Origin: an uncultured Lachnospiraceae bacterium
GTDB taxonomy: Bacteria; Bacillota; Clostridia; Lachnospirales; Lachnospiraceae
Length of the DNA: 32,100 nt
Reading direction: 5' to 3'
Assembly: GCA_910586605.1 (NCBI GenBank)
Contig: CAJUJR010000025.1
Location: 1-32,100 of the forward strand
The notes under the pieces are model-generated. The model was not told where the DNA came from and did not search any database. It saw only the letters and a program-made list of their open reading frames with translations. The position numbers and the translations under genes are program-made. The stretch's first letter is position 1. Every line of letters starts with the position of its first letter. This document shows positions 8,157 to 16,347 of the stretch, one piece after another.

Positions 8157-9227
8157 ATGTACAGGCAGATTGAACGTATTTTATTGCAATATGGATATGA
8201 AATGATTTCCATAAACACACCGGATATCCATCTGGCGCTGCGCCAGGAGCAGGGAGAAGGATATGCTGTCGTTACATTAGATGAAACGTCAGGAAGGTAT
8301 CTGGAAACAGGCCAGTTTTATCATGTGTCAGAACAGATACGGGCTTTTATACAGCAAAGAGGATGCCATTACTGCCATTTTTTGTATCTTCTTGTGAGTG
8401 ATAACGACAGCAGCGCAGGAAGGCTCTTCCAGAATTATGAATGTTTTTGGCGGATTGTGCCGGGCAGGGGACAGGTTATGGTATACGAGGCAGCAGAGGA
8501 AGGTTTTATGGCGCTGCGCCAGCCGTTGGAAGGAATGTTTGCGTGGCAGCCAGGTCCTGTATTGCATGGAAGCGGTATAAATGGCAGTACTGGGCAGGGC
8601 AGATGGCAGAGTTTTTGCAATGCTGTAAAGGCAGGGAGGCTTCCAATATGTAATATGCTGATAATTGGCATAAATATATTGGTTTTTCTGTATACTGATT
8701 TTTTCAATGTTTTTTCTGGCAGCTGGATTGAGGCAGGGGCGCTTGGATGGTATGAGGTGATTTCACAAGGCCAGTGGTACCGCTTATTGACTTCTGTTTT
8801 TTTGCACAGTAATATAGGACATATATTTAATAACATGCTGGTGCTGGCATTTATTGGCTCTGTGCTGGAAAAAGAAATTGGTGCGTGGAAGTATGGAATT
8901 TTGTATCTTGCTTCAGGAATCCTTGCAGGGTGTGCCTCGATGGTTTATAATATGCTGCGGGATGATTATATCGTTTCCATTGGTGCGTCTGGTGCCGTTT
9001 TTGGGATAGTTGGCGCTGTATTGTATCTGGTTCTTTTCCAGAAAGGGAGGAATGCACAGTATAGTGCGCGGCAGATTGCATGGATGGCTTTTTTAAGCCT
9101 GTATGGAGGTTTTACAAGCCAGGGGGTGGATAACGCTGCCCATGTCGGGGGCTTTATAGCTGGTTTTTTACTGGCTGCCCTTCTTACCTGGGGAAGGACA
9201 GGGAGGGAACAACATGATTTCGCATAG
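8157..9227 (+). CDS. rhomboid intramembrane serine protease
   Basis: This 356-residue protein cleaves within membrane segments. The first about 160 residues are soluble and cytoplasmic. The membrane domain starts near residue 165 (NMLIIGINILVFLY). The conserved rhomboid residues are present: HIFNNM near 222-227, catalytic Ser278 in SIGASGAVFG, and catalytic His329 in NAAHVGGFIAGF. The start ATG at 8157 is preferred over the TTG at 8145 because GGAGGG (8147-8152) lies four bases before it. It is first in a plus-strand run of five genes and lies 16 bases before the next. An N-terminal domain of this size resembles GluP/YqgP-type rhomboids, but I cannot name its fold. Confidence 0.92.
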   Translation: MYRQIERILLQYGYEMISINTPDIHLALRQEQGEGYAVVTLDETSGRYLETGQFYHVSEQIRAFIQQRGCHYCHFLYLLVSDNDSSAGRLFQNYECFWRIVPGRGQVMVYEAAEEGFMALRQPLEGMFAWQPGPVLHGSGINGSTGQGRWQSFCNAVKAGRLPICNMLIIGINILVFLYTDFFNVFSGSWIEAGALGWYEVISQGQWYRLLTSVFLHSNIGHIFNNMLVLAFIGSVLEKEIGAWKYGILYLASGILAGCASMVYNMLRDDYIVSIGASGAVFGIVGAVLYLVLFQKGRNAQYSARQIAWMAFLSLYGGFTSQGVDNAAHVGGFIAGFLLAALLTWGRTGREQHDFA

Positions 9228-9243
9228 AAATGGAGATTGATTG

Positions 9244-10257
9244 ATGAAGGTAAATATTTATTACGGCGGAAGAGGGTTGATTGATGACCCGGCGATTTTT
9301 GTGATGAATAAAATAATGGGTGTCCTGGATGAGTTGAATATAAAGGTGAAAAGATATAACCTTTATGAAGATAAGCGGGGAATTGCCGTTTTGCCGAAGA
9401 CTTTGAAGGACGCAGATGCCGTTATCCTGGCAGCATCTGTAGAGTGGATGGGAATCGGCGGGCTGTTATGGCAATTTTTGGATGCCTGCTGGCTGTATGG
9501 AGATAAGGAAAAATTCAAATCCTTATATATGATGCCAGTTGTGCTTGCAACCACTTATGGGGAAAAGGATGCACAGTTTACCATGGTAAAGGCATGGGAA
9601 ATGCTTGGCGGGATTCCTTGCGATGGAATCTGTGCTTATGTCAGCGATACAGTTACCTTTGAAACAAGCACAGAATATGCCTATCTGATTGAAAAGAAAA
9701 CAGAAAGTTTTTACCGGACGTTTTCTAAAAAATTAAGCTCCCTGCCGTCAAGTAACCTGGTGGTGCGTGAAAATGTATTGAAGCCAAAGACAATCCGCCT
9801 GACGCCGCAGGAGAGTGAACAGCTTTCCATGTATGTGTCAAATGATTCTTACGTAAAGAAGCAGAAAGAGGATCTCCAGGAACTGACACAGATGTTTAAA
9901 CAGATGATGGGGGACAGCGGTGAAAGCCCTGATATGTTTGAGGCAGAGGAACCTTATGTGGAAGAGTTTAAAAGGGCGTTCAGCCCAATTCCTGATGTTT
10001 CAGTAACTTTTTCCTGGGAAATTAAGGAATTCCAGCGGTTGCTTGTATTGGAGATTGAAAATGGAAGCCTGAACTGCTATTATGGCAAGAGGGATTCCGT
10101 AGATGTGGCAATTAAGTCTTCTAAAAAGGTCCTGGAAAATATTGTGTATGGTGAGTCGCCTCTCCAAACTGCTTTTATGTCAGGGGAGCTTACGGCTAAG
10201 GGGAACTTCCGCGTACTCCATACATTTGATACATTATTCCGTTTTAGTAAAAATTAA
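9244..10257 (+). CDS. flavodoxin-like protein fused to an SCP2-like domain
   Basis: The 337-residue chain has two parts. Residues 1-165 look like a flavodoxin or NADPH-dependent FMN reductase fold: a first strand MKVNIYYGGRG, then VILAASVEWMGIGGLLWQFLD (about 60-80), and VLATTYGEKDA (100-110). The first loop lacks the usual Ser/Thr-rich phosphate-binding pattern, so FMN binding is uncertain. Residues about 235-337 look like an SCP2-type sterol/lipid-carrier domain, ending with MSGELTAKGNFRVLHTFDTLF. The start ATG at 9244 is chosen over the TTG at 9241; GGAGA (9232-9236) is seven bases before it. It is next to the rhomboid and HIT genes. No pathway can be given. Confidence 0.75.
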   Translation: MKVNIYYGGRGLIDDPAIFVMNKIMGVLDELNIKVKRYNLYEDKRGIAVLPKTLKDADAVILAASVEWMGIGGLLWQFLDACWLYGDKEKFKSLYMMPVVLATTYGEKDAQFTMVKAWEMLGGIPCDGICAYVSDTVTFETSTEYAYLIEKKTESFYRTFSKKLSSLPSSNLVVRENVLKPKTIRLTPQESEQLSMYVSNDSYVKKQKEDLQELTQMFKQMMGDSGESPDMFEAEEPYVEEFKRAFSPIPDVSVTFSWEIKEFQRLLVLEIENGSLNCYYGKRDSVDVAIKSSKKVLENIVYGESPLQTAFMSGELTAKGNFRVLHTFDTLFRFSKN

Positions 10258-10288
10258 GCGACGGAATATATTGTTGGTAGATACTTTA

Positions 10289-10335
10289 GCGCTGCTTGGT
10301 ATCCTATCTTAGTAATGTAGTTTTGGAAGCAGCGC
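10289..10335 (+). other. long-range inverted repeat in the HIT gene leader
   Basis: GCGCTGCTT (10289-10297) and AAGCAGCGC (10327-10335) are exact complements around a 29-base interior. The right arm ends five bases before the GAGG ribosome site at 10341, so a folded leader could alter initiation. It lies in the 94-base gap that separates the HIT gene from the flavodoxin-like gene. Confidence 0.4.
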
Positions 10336-10351
10336 AGAAAGAGGTAAAGTG

Positions 10352-10774
10352 ATGGAAAAATTAGTAAATGATGATTGTATTTTCTGTAAGCTGGCAAATG
10401 GCAAGATTCCAACCAATGCGGTTTATGAGGATGAAGATTTTAAGGTAATTATGGACGCAAGCCCTGCATCAAAAGGTCACTGCATTATTTTGCCAAAGAC
10501 GCATGCAAAAAATTTATTGGAACTGCCTGAGGAATATTGTGAAAAACTTCTGCCGGTGGCTAAAAAGTGCTGTAAAGTTTTGATGGAGGTGCTGCACTGC
10601 GATGGGGTTAATGTATTGCAGAACAATGGGGAAGCGGCAGGCCAGACGGTGTTCCATCTGCATGTCCATTTGATTCCGCGCTATGATGGGGATAATGTCC
10701 ATATTAAGTGGGCAGAACATAAGGATGAAACAGATATTGAAGCGTTGGCAGAGGAAATAAGGAATGGATTTTAG
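10352..10774 (+). CDS. HIT-family nucleotide hydrolase/transferase
   Basis: This 140-residue protein has the complete histidine triad HLHVH at H102, H104 and H106, and the usual N-terminal zinc-type pattern DCIFCK with C9 and C12, plus H51. HIT proteins of this type hydrolyse purine-nucleotide derivatives such as AMP-amidates or dinucleoside polyphosphates; the substrate here is not known. The length is normal for the family. The start ATG at 10352 is preferred to the GTG just before it, because GAGG (10341-10344) stands seven bases upstream. Eighteen bases separate it from the ABC permease gene. Confidence 0.95.
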   Translation: MEKLVNDDCIFCKLANGKIPTNAVYEDEDFKVIMDASPASKGHCIILPKTHAKNLLELPEEYCEKLLPVAKKCCKVLMEVLHCDGVNVLQNNGEAAGQTVFHLHVHLIPRYDGDNVHIKWAEHKDETDIEALAEEIRNGF

Positions 10775-10792
10775 TATTCGGAGGAGGAGATT

Positions 10793-11743
10793 ATGTTAAG
10801 TTTAATTCCCGTTTTGGGAGCGTTGGATGCAACCGCCCTGGTAAGAGCTTTACCAGGGAACGTTTCGCAGGGGCTGATTTGGGGCCTTATGTCGATTGGT
10901 GTATATATTACTTATAAAATTTTGAATTTTGCAGATTTGACAGTAGATGGTACGCTTGCCACTGGCGGCGCAGTTACGGTAATGCTGATTCTTGCAGGCT
11001 ATCCGCCGGTAGTTGCAGTCTTTATGGCGTTTCTTGCGGGGATGACGGCCGGTTTTATCACCGGCGTATTACATACAGTATTCGGCATACCGGATATTCT
11101 GGCCGGCATCTTAACGCAGATTGCTTTGTATTCTATAAATTTGAATATAACTGGGGGGAGAGCAAACCAGGCAGTTAGCGTAGACCAGTTTAATTTGTTT
11201 GTTTCACTCCGTTATATTTCAAAGACGATTCTTGTTACTGGGCTGATTACAGCCGCAGTTATCGCAGTGTTGTACTGGTTTTTTGGGACGGAGATGGGCT
11301 TTACAATCCGTGCGACAGGATGTAACCCCAATATGTCCCGTGCCCAGGGGATTAATACTTCCCGTGCAAAGGTAATCGCGCTTATTTTTTCCAATGGGCT
11401 GGTTGGGTTTGCAGGGGGAATCCTGGCGCAGTATCAGGGGAATTGCGATGTGAATATGGGAAGGGGTGCGATTGTAATCGGGCTTGCTTCTGTCATTATA
11501 GGAGAGGTGATTGGAGAGGCAATTTTTGGAAATAAGCTGAACTTTGCAGCAAGGCTTCTTTTCGTATCTATAGGGAGCATTATTTATTATATTGTAATTA
11601 GCTTTGTATGCTGGCTGGGCCTGCCTTCTATTGATTTGAAGCTGTTCTCAGCAATTGTTGTTGCAGTCTTCCTTGCAGTGCCATATCTGAAAGGAAAATC
11701 AAAGAATTCCTACCGAAGGGCAGCAAAAGGAGGTGCAAGATAA
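10793..11743 (+). CDS. ABC transporter permease (branched-chain amino acid/ribose permease fold)
   Basis: This 316-residue protein is hydrophobic throughout, with eight to nine likely membrane segments. Motifs TYKILNFADLTVDGTLATGG near the N-terminus and TIRATGCNPNMSRAQGINTSRAKVIALIFSNGLVGFAGGILAQYQG in the second half (shown here only as anchor segments) are typical of the BPD_transp_2 group used for amino acids, nucleosides and similar substrates. The stop TAA overlaps the ATG of the ATPase gene by one base (TAATG), and an AAGGAGG site lies within its last codons, so the two are coupled. No periplasmic-type binding-protein gene lies beside the pair. GGAGGAGGAG precedes the start at 10793. 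Confidence 0.9.
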   Translation: MLSLIPVLGALDATALVRALPGNVSQGLIWGLMSIGVYITYKILNFADLTVDGTLATGGAVTVMLILAGYPPVVAVFMAFLAGMTAGFITGVLHTVFGIPDILAGILTQIALYSINLNITGGRANQAVSVDQFNLFVSLRYISKTILVTGLITAAVIAVLYWFFGTEMGFTIRATGCNPNMSRAQGINTSRAKVIALIFSNGLVGFAGGILAQYQGNCDVNMGRGAIVIGLASVIIGEVIGEAIFGNKLNFAARLLFVSIGSIIYYIVISFVCWLGLPSIDLKLFSAIVVAVFLAVPYLKGKSKNSYRRAAKGGAR

Positions 11744-12537
11744 TGTTAGAATTAATTGATGTCCATAAGACATTTAACCTTGGTACAATTAATGAGAAAA
11801 AAGCGTTAAATGGCGTTGACCTCCAATTGGAGGAAGGCGATTTTGTAACGGTGATTGGCGGGAATGGAGCCGGCAAATCAACTGTATTAAATGCGATTGC
11901 AGGTGTTTGGCCAATTGACTCCGGAAGGATTTTAATTGATGCGGAGGATGTAACCGGATTTCCAGAGCATAAAAGGGCGGCTGTCTTGGGGCGGGTGTTC
12001 CAGGACCCTATGACTGGGACAACTGCGACTATGGAAATCCAGGAAAACCTTGCGCTGGCAGCAAGAAGGGGGAAACGCCGCGGTCTTAGCTGGGGGATAA
12101 CAAAAAAAGAAAGAAAGGAATATAAAGAACTTTTAGCCACATTGGACCTTGGGCTGGAGGATAGGATGACTTCCAAAGTCGGGTTGCTTTCTGGCGGGCA
12201 GAGGCAGGCGCTTACCCTTTTGATGGCAACTTTGAAAAAGCCAAAGCTGCTTCTGCTAGATGAGCATACTGCGGCATTGGACCCTAAGACGGCGGCGAAA
12301 GTTCTTGAACTGTCGGAACAAATGATTACAGAGCATAATTTGACGGCAATGATGGTAACACACAACATGCGTGATGCAATTGTACATGGGAACCGTTTGA
12401 TTATGATGAATGAAGGGCGTGTGATTCTGGACATCCGTGGTGAGGAGAAGAAAAAACTCACTGTGGAAGACCTTTTAAAGAAATTTGAAGAGGTCAGTGG
12501 TGAAGAATTTGCAAATGATAAAGCGTTATTGGGGTAA
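11743..12537 (+). CDS. ABC transporter ATP-binding protein
   Basis: The 264-residue ATPase has Walker A GGNGAGKST (39-47), Q-loop Gln87 in RVFQDP, signature LSGGQRQ (149-155), Walker B LLLLDE (169-174) with E174, and the H-loop His in VTHNMRD (about 207-213). It powers the permease encoded just upstream, whose stop codon it overlaps. The start has AAGGAGG at 11727-11733, spacing nine bases. The run of five plus-strand genes ends after it at a clear hairpin terminator. The transported substrate is unknown. Confidence 0.95.
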   Translation: MLELIDVHKTFNLGTINEKKALNGVDLQLEEGDFVTVIGGNGAGKSTVLNAIAGVWPIDSGRILIDAEDVTGFPEHKRAAVLGRVFQDPMTGTTATMEIQENLALAARRGKRRGLSWGITKKERKEYKELLATLDLGLEDRMTSKVGLLSGGQRQALTLLMATLKKPKLLLLDEHTAALDPKTAAKVLELSEQMITEHNLTAMMVTHNMRDAIVHGNRLIMMNEGRVILDIRGEEKKKLTVEDLLKKFEEVSGEEFANDKALLG

Positions 12538-12568
12538 GTATTTTATTTGGTTAAGTATTTTATTTGGT
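12535..12568. repeat. tandem duplication of 17 bases across a stop codon
   Basis: The unit TAAGTATTTTATTTGGT occurs twice in a row (12535-12551 and 12552-12568), the first copy starting with the TAA stop of the ATPase gene. It lies directly before the terminator stem. It looks like a recent slippage event. Confidence 0.85.
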
Positions 12569-12596
12569 TAAGGGGCTGTTGGTTTCAGCCCCTTAA
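12568..12596. terminator. hairpin terminator between convergent units
   Basis: TTAAGGGGCTG (12568-12578) and CAGCCCCTTAA (12586-12596) form an 11-bp stem with a seven-base loop, followed by TTTA. It lies between the ATPase gene (+) and yfbR-like gene (-), so it may act on both strands. Confidence 0.8.
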
Positions 12597-12632
12597 TTTA
12601 TACTGCACGTCGGATAGATTTGCAGTTATCAA

Positions 12633-13286
12633 CTATAACGAAAGACCGCCGGCTATATTTCTTGCATTGGACGGGTCGGTAAATTCTGGAGGCCTTGAGT
12701 ATAATTCATCCAGCGTAAGCCGGTACATGGGAAAAAATTCATCCATAAAAAGGTCGGCTTCTGGGCAGTGCAGTTTATTAACGGCTTCCTGCAAAGTGTT
12801 TTCTGCGCTGCAGAATTCGCGGTTGCCAGCTTTTATTTCTTCGGCGCATTTAACCAACGCAGAAATCTTGTCTGCTGCCTTGACCAGAAGCCGAAGTTCT
12901 TTATCTTCCGTGGATTCGATAAAGTAGCCTTCATATTCTTCCCGGAGGTCGGATGGGAGCATGTTTAGCAGGCGGAAAGCTGCCGCTTTTTCGATTTGCT
13001 TATAGGCTGACTGGATTTCGCTGTTTTCATATTTCACCGGAGTTGGCATATCTCCGGTGATGATCTCTGTGCAGTCATGGTAAAGGCCAAGCATGGCGGC
13101 ATGTTCTGCATTATAGCTTTTCTGCAGCCGTTTATTGCCAAGTATGGCAAGCGCATGGGCAATCATTGCAACTTCTAAAGAATGTTCACTGATATTTTCT
13201 TTGGCAGAATTTCTCATTAGCGCCCAGCGCTCAATATATTTCATGCGTGCAAGCATGGCGAAAAAAGAATTTTTTTTCTGTTCCAT
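12633..13286 (-). CDS. YfbR-type 5'-deoxynucleotidase (HD domain)
   Basis: This 217-residue HD-domain phosphohydrolase removes 5'-phosphate from deoxyribonucleoside monophosphates. All key residues described for E. coli YfbR have counterparts: R20 and W21 in ERWALMRN, H35 in ISEHSLEVA, H70/D71 in YHDCTEI, E74, D79 and D139 in KAADK. It is 15 bases downstream of uvrA on the same strand and has AGGAG before its ATG at 13286, so the two are probably cotranscribed. Nucleotide clean-up next to excision repair is a reasonable pairing, but the functional link is inferred. Confidence 0.93.
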   Translation of the reverse strand: MEQKKNSFFAMLARMKYIERWALMRNSAKENISEHSLEVAMIAHALAILGNKRLQKSYNAEHAAMLGLYHDCTEIITGDMPTPVKYENSEIQSAYKQIEKAAAFRLLNMLPSDLREEYEGYFIESTEDKELRLLVKAADKISALVKCAEEIKAGNREFCSAENTLQEAVNKLHCPEADLFMDEFFPMYRLTLDELYSRPPEFTDPSNARNIAGGLSL

Positions 13287-13301
13287 TGTTTTCTCCTGTT
13301 T

Positions 13302-16163
13302 CTAGAGCGTGTTTGCTTGGGACAGCATTTTTTTTATATAGTGGCCAGTGTAAGATTCTTTGCATTTTACAACTTCTTCCGGCGTCCCGCAGGTAACGAC
13401 AGTGCCGCCTTTATCGCCGCCTTCTGGCCCGATATCAATAATATAATCGGCTGTTTTAATAACATCCAGGTTGTGTTCAATTACGATTACCGTATTGCCG
13501 TTTTCGGCAAGCCGGTGCAGGATGTCAATCAGCTTGTGGACGTCGGCGAAGTGAAGCCCTGTCGTCGGCTCGTCCAAAATATAGACAGTCTTTCCAGTGC
13601 TTCGTTTGCTAAGTTCCGTCGCAAGCTTGATACGCTGTGCTTCGCCTCCGGATAAGGTGGTGGAAGGCTGCCCAAGCTTGATATACGAAAGGCCGACATC
13701 ATAAAGTGTCTCGATTTTACGGCGGATGCGAGGAAGCGGATCAAAGAAGTGCAGCGCTTCTTCCACAGTCATATCCAATACATCTGCAATCGTTTTCCCT
13801 TTATACTTTACTTCCAGTGTTTCCCTGTTGTAGCGTTTCCCGTGGCAGACCTCACAGGGGATATAGATGTCTGGCAGGAAGTTCATTTCGATTTTATTAA
13901 TGCCGTCCCCGCTGCATGCTTCGCAGCGGCCGCCTTTGGCATTAAAGCTAAAACGGCCTTTTTTGTAGCCTTTTGCCTTCGCATCTGGTGTGGCGGCAAA
14001 TAAGTCGCGGATTAAATCAAATACACCTGTATAAGTGGCAGGGTTGGAACGCGGTGTCCTTCCGATTGGGGACTGGTCGATAGCAATTACTTTGTCAAGC
14101 TGTTCCAGCCCGGTAATGCATTTGTGTTTTCCGGGGATACAGCGTGCCCGGTTTAAGTTCCGGGCAAGGCTTTTGTATAGGATTTCATTGACAAGCGAGC
14201 TTTTGCCGGAACCGGATACGCCGGTTACGCAAGTCATTACCCCGAGAGGGAAAGCAACGTTAATTTTTTTCAGGTTATTTTCCTGGGCGCCCTTTACGGT
14301 AATATATCCAGTTGGTTTACGCCTTGTTTCAGGAACCGGGATTTTTATCCTGCCGCTTAAGTAAGCTCCGGTAATGGAATTTTCATTTGCCATAATCTCT
14401 TTTGCGGTGCCTTCTGCAATAACTTCCCCTCCATGGATTCCGGCGCCTGGGCCGATATCGACAATATGGTCTGCTGCAAGCATGGTATCTTCGTCATGCT
14501 CTACGACAAGCAAGGTGTTTCCAAGGTCTTTCAGGCGGATTAAGGTTTTCAGCAGTTTATCGTTGTCACGCTGGTGGAGGCCGATGCTTGGCTCGTCCAG
14601 AATATAGGCAACGCCGACAAGCCCTGAACCAATCTGCGTTGCCAGGCGGATGCGCTGGGCTTCGCCGCCGGACAGGGAGCCGGCATTCCGTGCAAGGGAA
14701 AGGTAGCCAAGCCCTACATCCATAAGGAAACTCAAGCGTGCATTGATTTCGCGCAATACCAGTTCGCCAATGGCAAACTGGCGTTCTGACAGTTCAAGCC
14801 GGTTCATGTATTCCACTAAATCACTGATGGAAAGTTCAGTTATGTCGGATATATTTTTACTGCCGACAGTAACAGCAAGCGCGCCGGGTTTTAGTCGTTT
14901 TCCCTTACAAGAACTGCATGGGATGATTTCCATATAGCTTTCATATTCTTTCCGGCTGCTGTCCGATGAAGTTTCACGGTAACGGCGTTCCAGGTTGCGG
15001 ATGATTCCCTCGAAGGCAATGTCATAAACGCCTGTCCCATGCTGCCCGGTATATTTGACGCGTACTGTTTTGCCGTCGGTGCCATGCATAATCAGTTTCT
15101 GGGTTTCTTCTGGCAAATCCTGGTAAGGGACATTTAAGTCGAAGCCGTATTCCTGTGCCATCGCATCTAAAATGGAGCGGCCATAGCTTCCCGGGTTAGA
15201 TGCGGACTGCCAGCCGGGAACGGCAAGGGCGCCTTCCGGTATGCTTAAAGAAGGGTCTGGTATAATCAGGTCTTCGGAAAATTCCATGCTAAAGCCAAGG
15301 CCATGGCAGGCTTCGCAGGCGCCAAATGGGTTGTTAAAAGAAAAATTGCGCGGTTCTATCTCTTCAATGCTGATATTGCAGTCAGGGCAGGAAAAGCTTT
15401 GGCTGAAGTTTACCTGTCCTTTTTGCGGAATGTCAAGTACAAGCAGCCCATCGGAAAGGCGCAGCACATTTTCAATGGAGTCTGCCAGCCTTTTTTGGAT
15501 GCCGTCCCGAACAACAAGGCGGTCAACCATTATTTCAATATTGTGCTTTTTGTTTTTTTCGAGGCTGATTTCCTCGGTAAGTTCATAGAGGTGCCCGTCT
15601 ACGACTACGCGGACGTATCCGCTTTTCCGGGCGGATTCAAAGACTTTTACATGGGTGCCTTTCCGTCCACGGACGACCGGGGCAAGAAGCTGGAGCTTTG
15701 TCCCAGTTTCATAAGTCATAATTTCATCCACCATCTGGTCAACGGTTTGGCGTTTTATCTCCTTGCCGCACTTTGGGCAGTGTGGGATGCCAACCCGGGC
15801 AAATAGAAGGCGGTAGTAATCATAAATTTCTGTAACTGTCCCTACCGTAGAGCGGGGATTACGGTTTGTTGATTTTTGGTCAATGGAAATTGCAGGCGAG
15901 AGCCCTTCTATGCTTTCTACATTTGGCTTTTCCATCTGCCCTAAAAACATCCGGGCATAGGAGGACAGGGATTCCATATAACGACGCTGGCCTTCCGCAT
16001 AAATGGTATCAAAGGCGAGCGAGGATTTCCCAGAGCCGCTTAAGCCTGTGAGTACCACGAAAGAATCGCGTGGGATATCAATGTTAATGTTTTTTAAGTT
16101 GTGTTCCTGCGCACCACGGATGCGGATATATTTTCTGGCTTCTTCATGCTTGTGCAAGATCAT
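13302..16163 (-). CDS. uvrA: excinuclease ABC subunit A
   Basis: This 953-residue protein recognises damaged DNA in nucleotide-excision repair with UvrB and UvrC. Seen directly: Walker A GLSGSGKSS (40-48), the first zinc module (CPDC...CEACHG), signature LSGGEAQRIRLATQ with Walker B YILDEPSIGLH, the second Walker A GVSGSGKSSLVNE, the second zinc module (CEAC...CEVCHGKRYN), and signature LSGGEAQRIKLAT with ILDEPTTGLH. The start is placed at ATG 16163, giving the usual length; a longer reading to 16322 has no similarity to UvrA and runs over the promoter. uvrB is not next to it. A strong promoter lies at 16198-16226. Confidence 0.97.
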   Translation of the reverse strand: MILHKHEEARKYIRIRGAQEHNLKNINIDIPRDSFVVLTGLSGSGKSSLAFDTIYAEGQRRYMESLSSYARMFLGQMEKPNVESIEGLSPAISIDQKSTNRNPRSTVGTVTEIYDYYRLLFARVGIPHCPKCGKEIKRQTVDQMVDEIMTYETGTKLQLLAPVVRGRKGTHVKVFESARKSGYVRVVVDGHLYELTEEISLEKNKKHNIEIMVDRLVVRDGIQKRLADSIENVLRLSDGLLVLDIPQKGQVNFSQSFSCPDCNISIEEIEPRNFSFNNPFGACEACHGLGFSMEFSEDLIIPDPSLSIPEGALAVPGWQSASNPGSYGRSILDAMAQEYGFDLNVPYQDLPEETQKLIMHGTDGKTVRVKYTGQHGTGVYDIAFEGIIRNLERRYRETSSDSSRKEYESYMEIIPCSSCKGKRLKPGALAVTVGSKNISDITELSISDLVEYMNRLELSERQFAIGELVLREINARLSFLMDVGLGYLSLARNAGSLSGGEAQRIRLATQIGSGLVGVAYILDEPSIGLHQRDNDKLLKTLIRLKDLGNTLLVVEHDEDTMLAADHIVDIGPGAGIHGGEVIAEGTAKEIMANENSITGAYLSGRIKIPVPETRRKPTGYITVKGAQENNLKKINVAFPLGVMTCVTGVSGSGKSSLVNEILYKSLARNLNRARCIPGKHKCITGLEQLDKVIAIDQSPIGRTPRSNPATYTGVFDLIRDLFAATPDAKAKGYKKGRFSFNAKGGRCEACSGDGINKIEMNFLPDIYIPCEVCHGKRYNRETLEVKYKGKTIADVLDMTVEEALHFFDPLPRIRRKIETLYDVGLSYIKLGQPSTTLSGGEAQRIKLATELSKRSTGKTVYILDEPTTGLHFADVHKLIDILHRLAENGNTVIVIEHNLDVIKTADYIIDIGPEGGDKGGTVVTCGTPEEVVKCKESYTGHYIKKMLSQANTL

Positions 16164-16197
16164 CACCAATCCTTTCCTGTTTTCTGATTTGTCCTTA

Positions 16198-16226
16198 ATA
16201 GTAACATGATTTGATAAATAAAGCAA
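16198..16226 (-). promoter_or_regulatory. uvrA promoter
   Basis: On the minus strand TTGCTT (16226-16221), a 17-base spacer and TACTAT (16203-16198) match sigma-A boxes. The start codon is 35 bases downstream of the -10 box. No clear SOS (LexA) operator was recognised nearby. Confidence 0.65.
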
Positions 16227-16251
16227 GAATATACGTTCGGAAAAGTTTTTC

Positions 16252-16280
16252 TTGAAGATGATGCGGATATAAAGTATACT
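16252..16280 (+). promoter_or_regulatory. promoter of the sensor-GGDEF gene
   Basis: TTGAAG (16252-16257), a 17-base spacer and TATACT (16275-16280) form a good sigma-A promoter. It is divergent from the uvrA promoter, about 26 bases away. The first ATG with a good ribosome site is at 16348. Confidence 0.7.
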
Positions 16281-16347
16281 ATTATTAATAAATTTGGTTG
16301 GACGGACAAAAGCTGCAGTCACAAAAAGAGCAAAGGAGAAGGAATGG

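Noticed and set aside
11628..12461. 277-codon open frame on the minus strand opposite the ABC ATPase
   Set aside because: Low-complexity Ser/Arg/Phe-rich product; the plus strand has all ABC ATPase motifs, so this is a shadow.
13302..16322. Longer uvrA reading starting at 16322
   Set aside because: The extra 53 residues are unlike UvrA and would be translated from the promoter region; ATG 16163 gives the family length.
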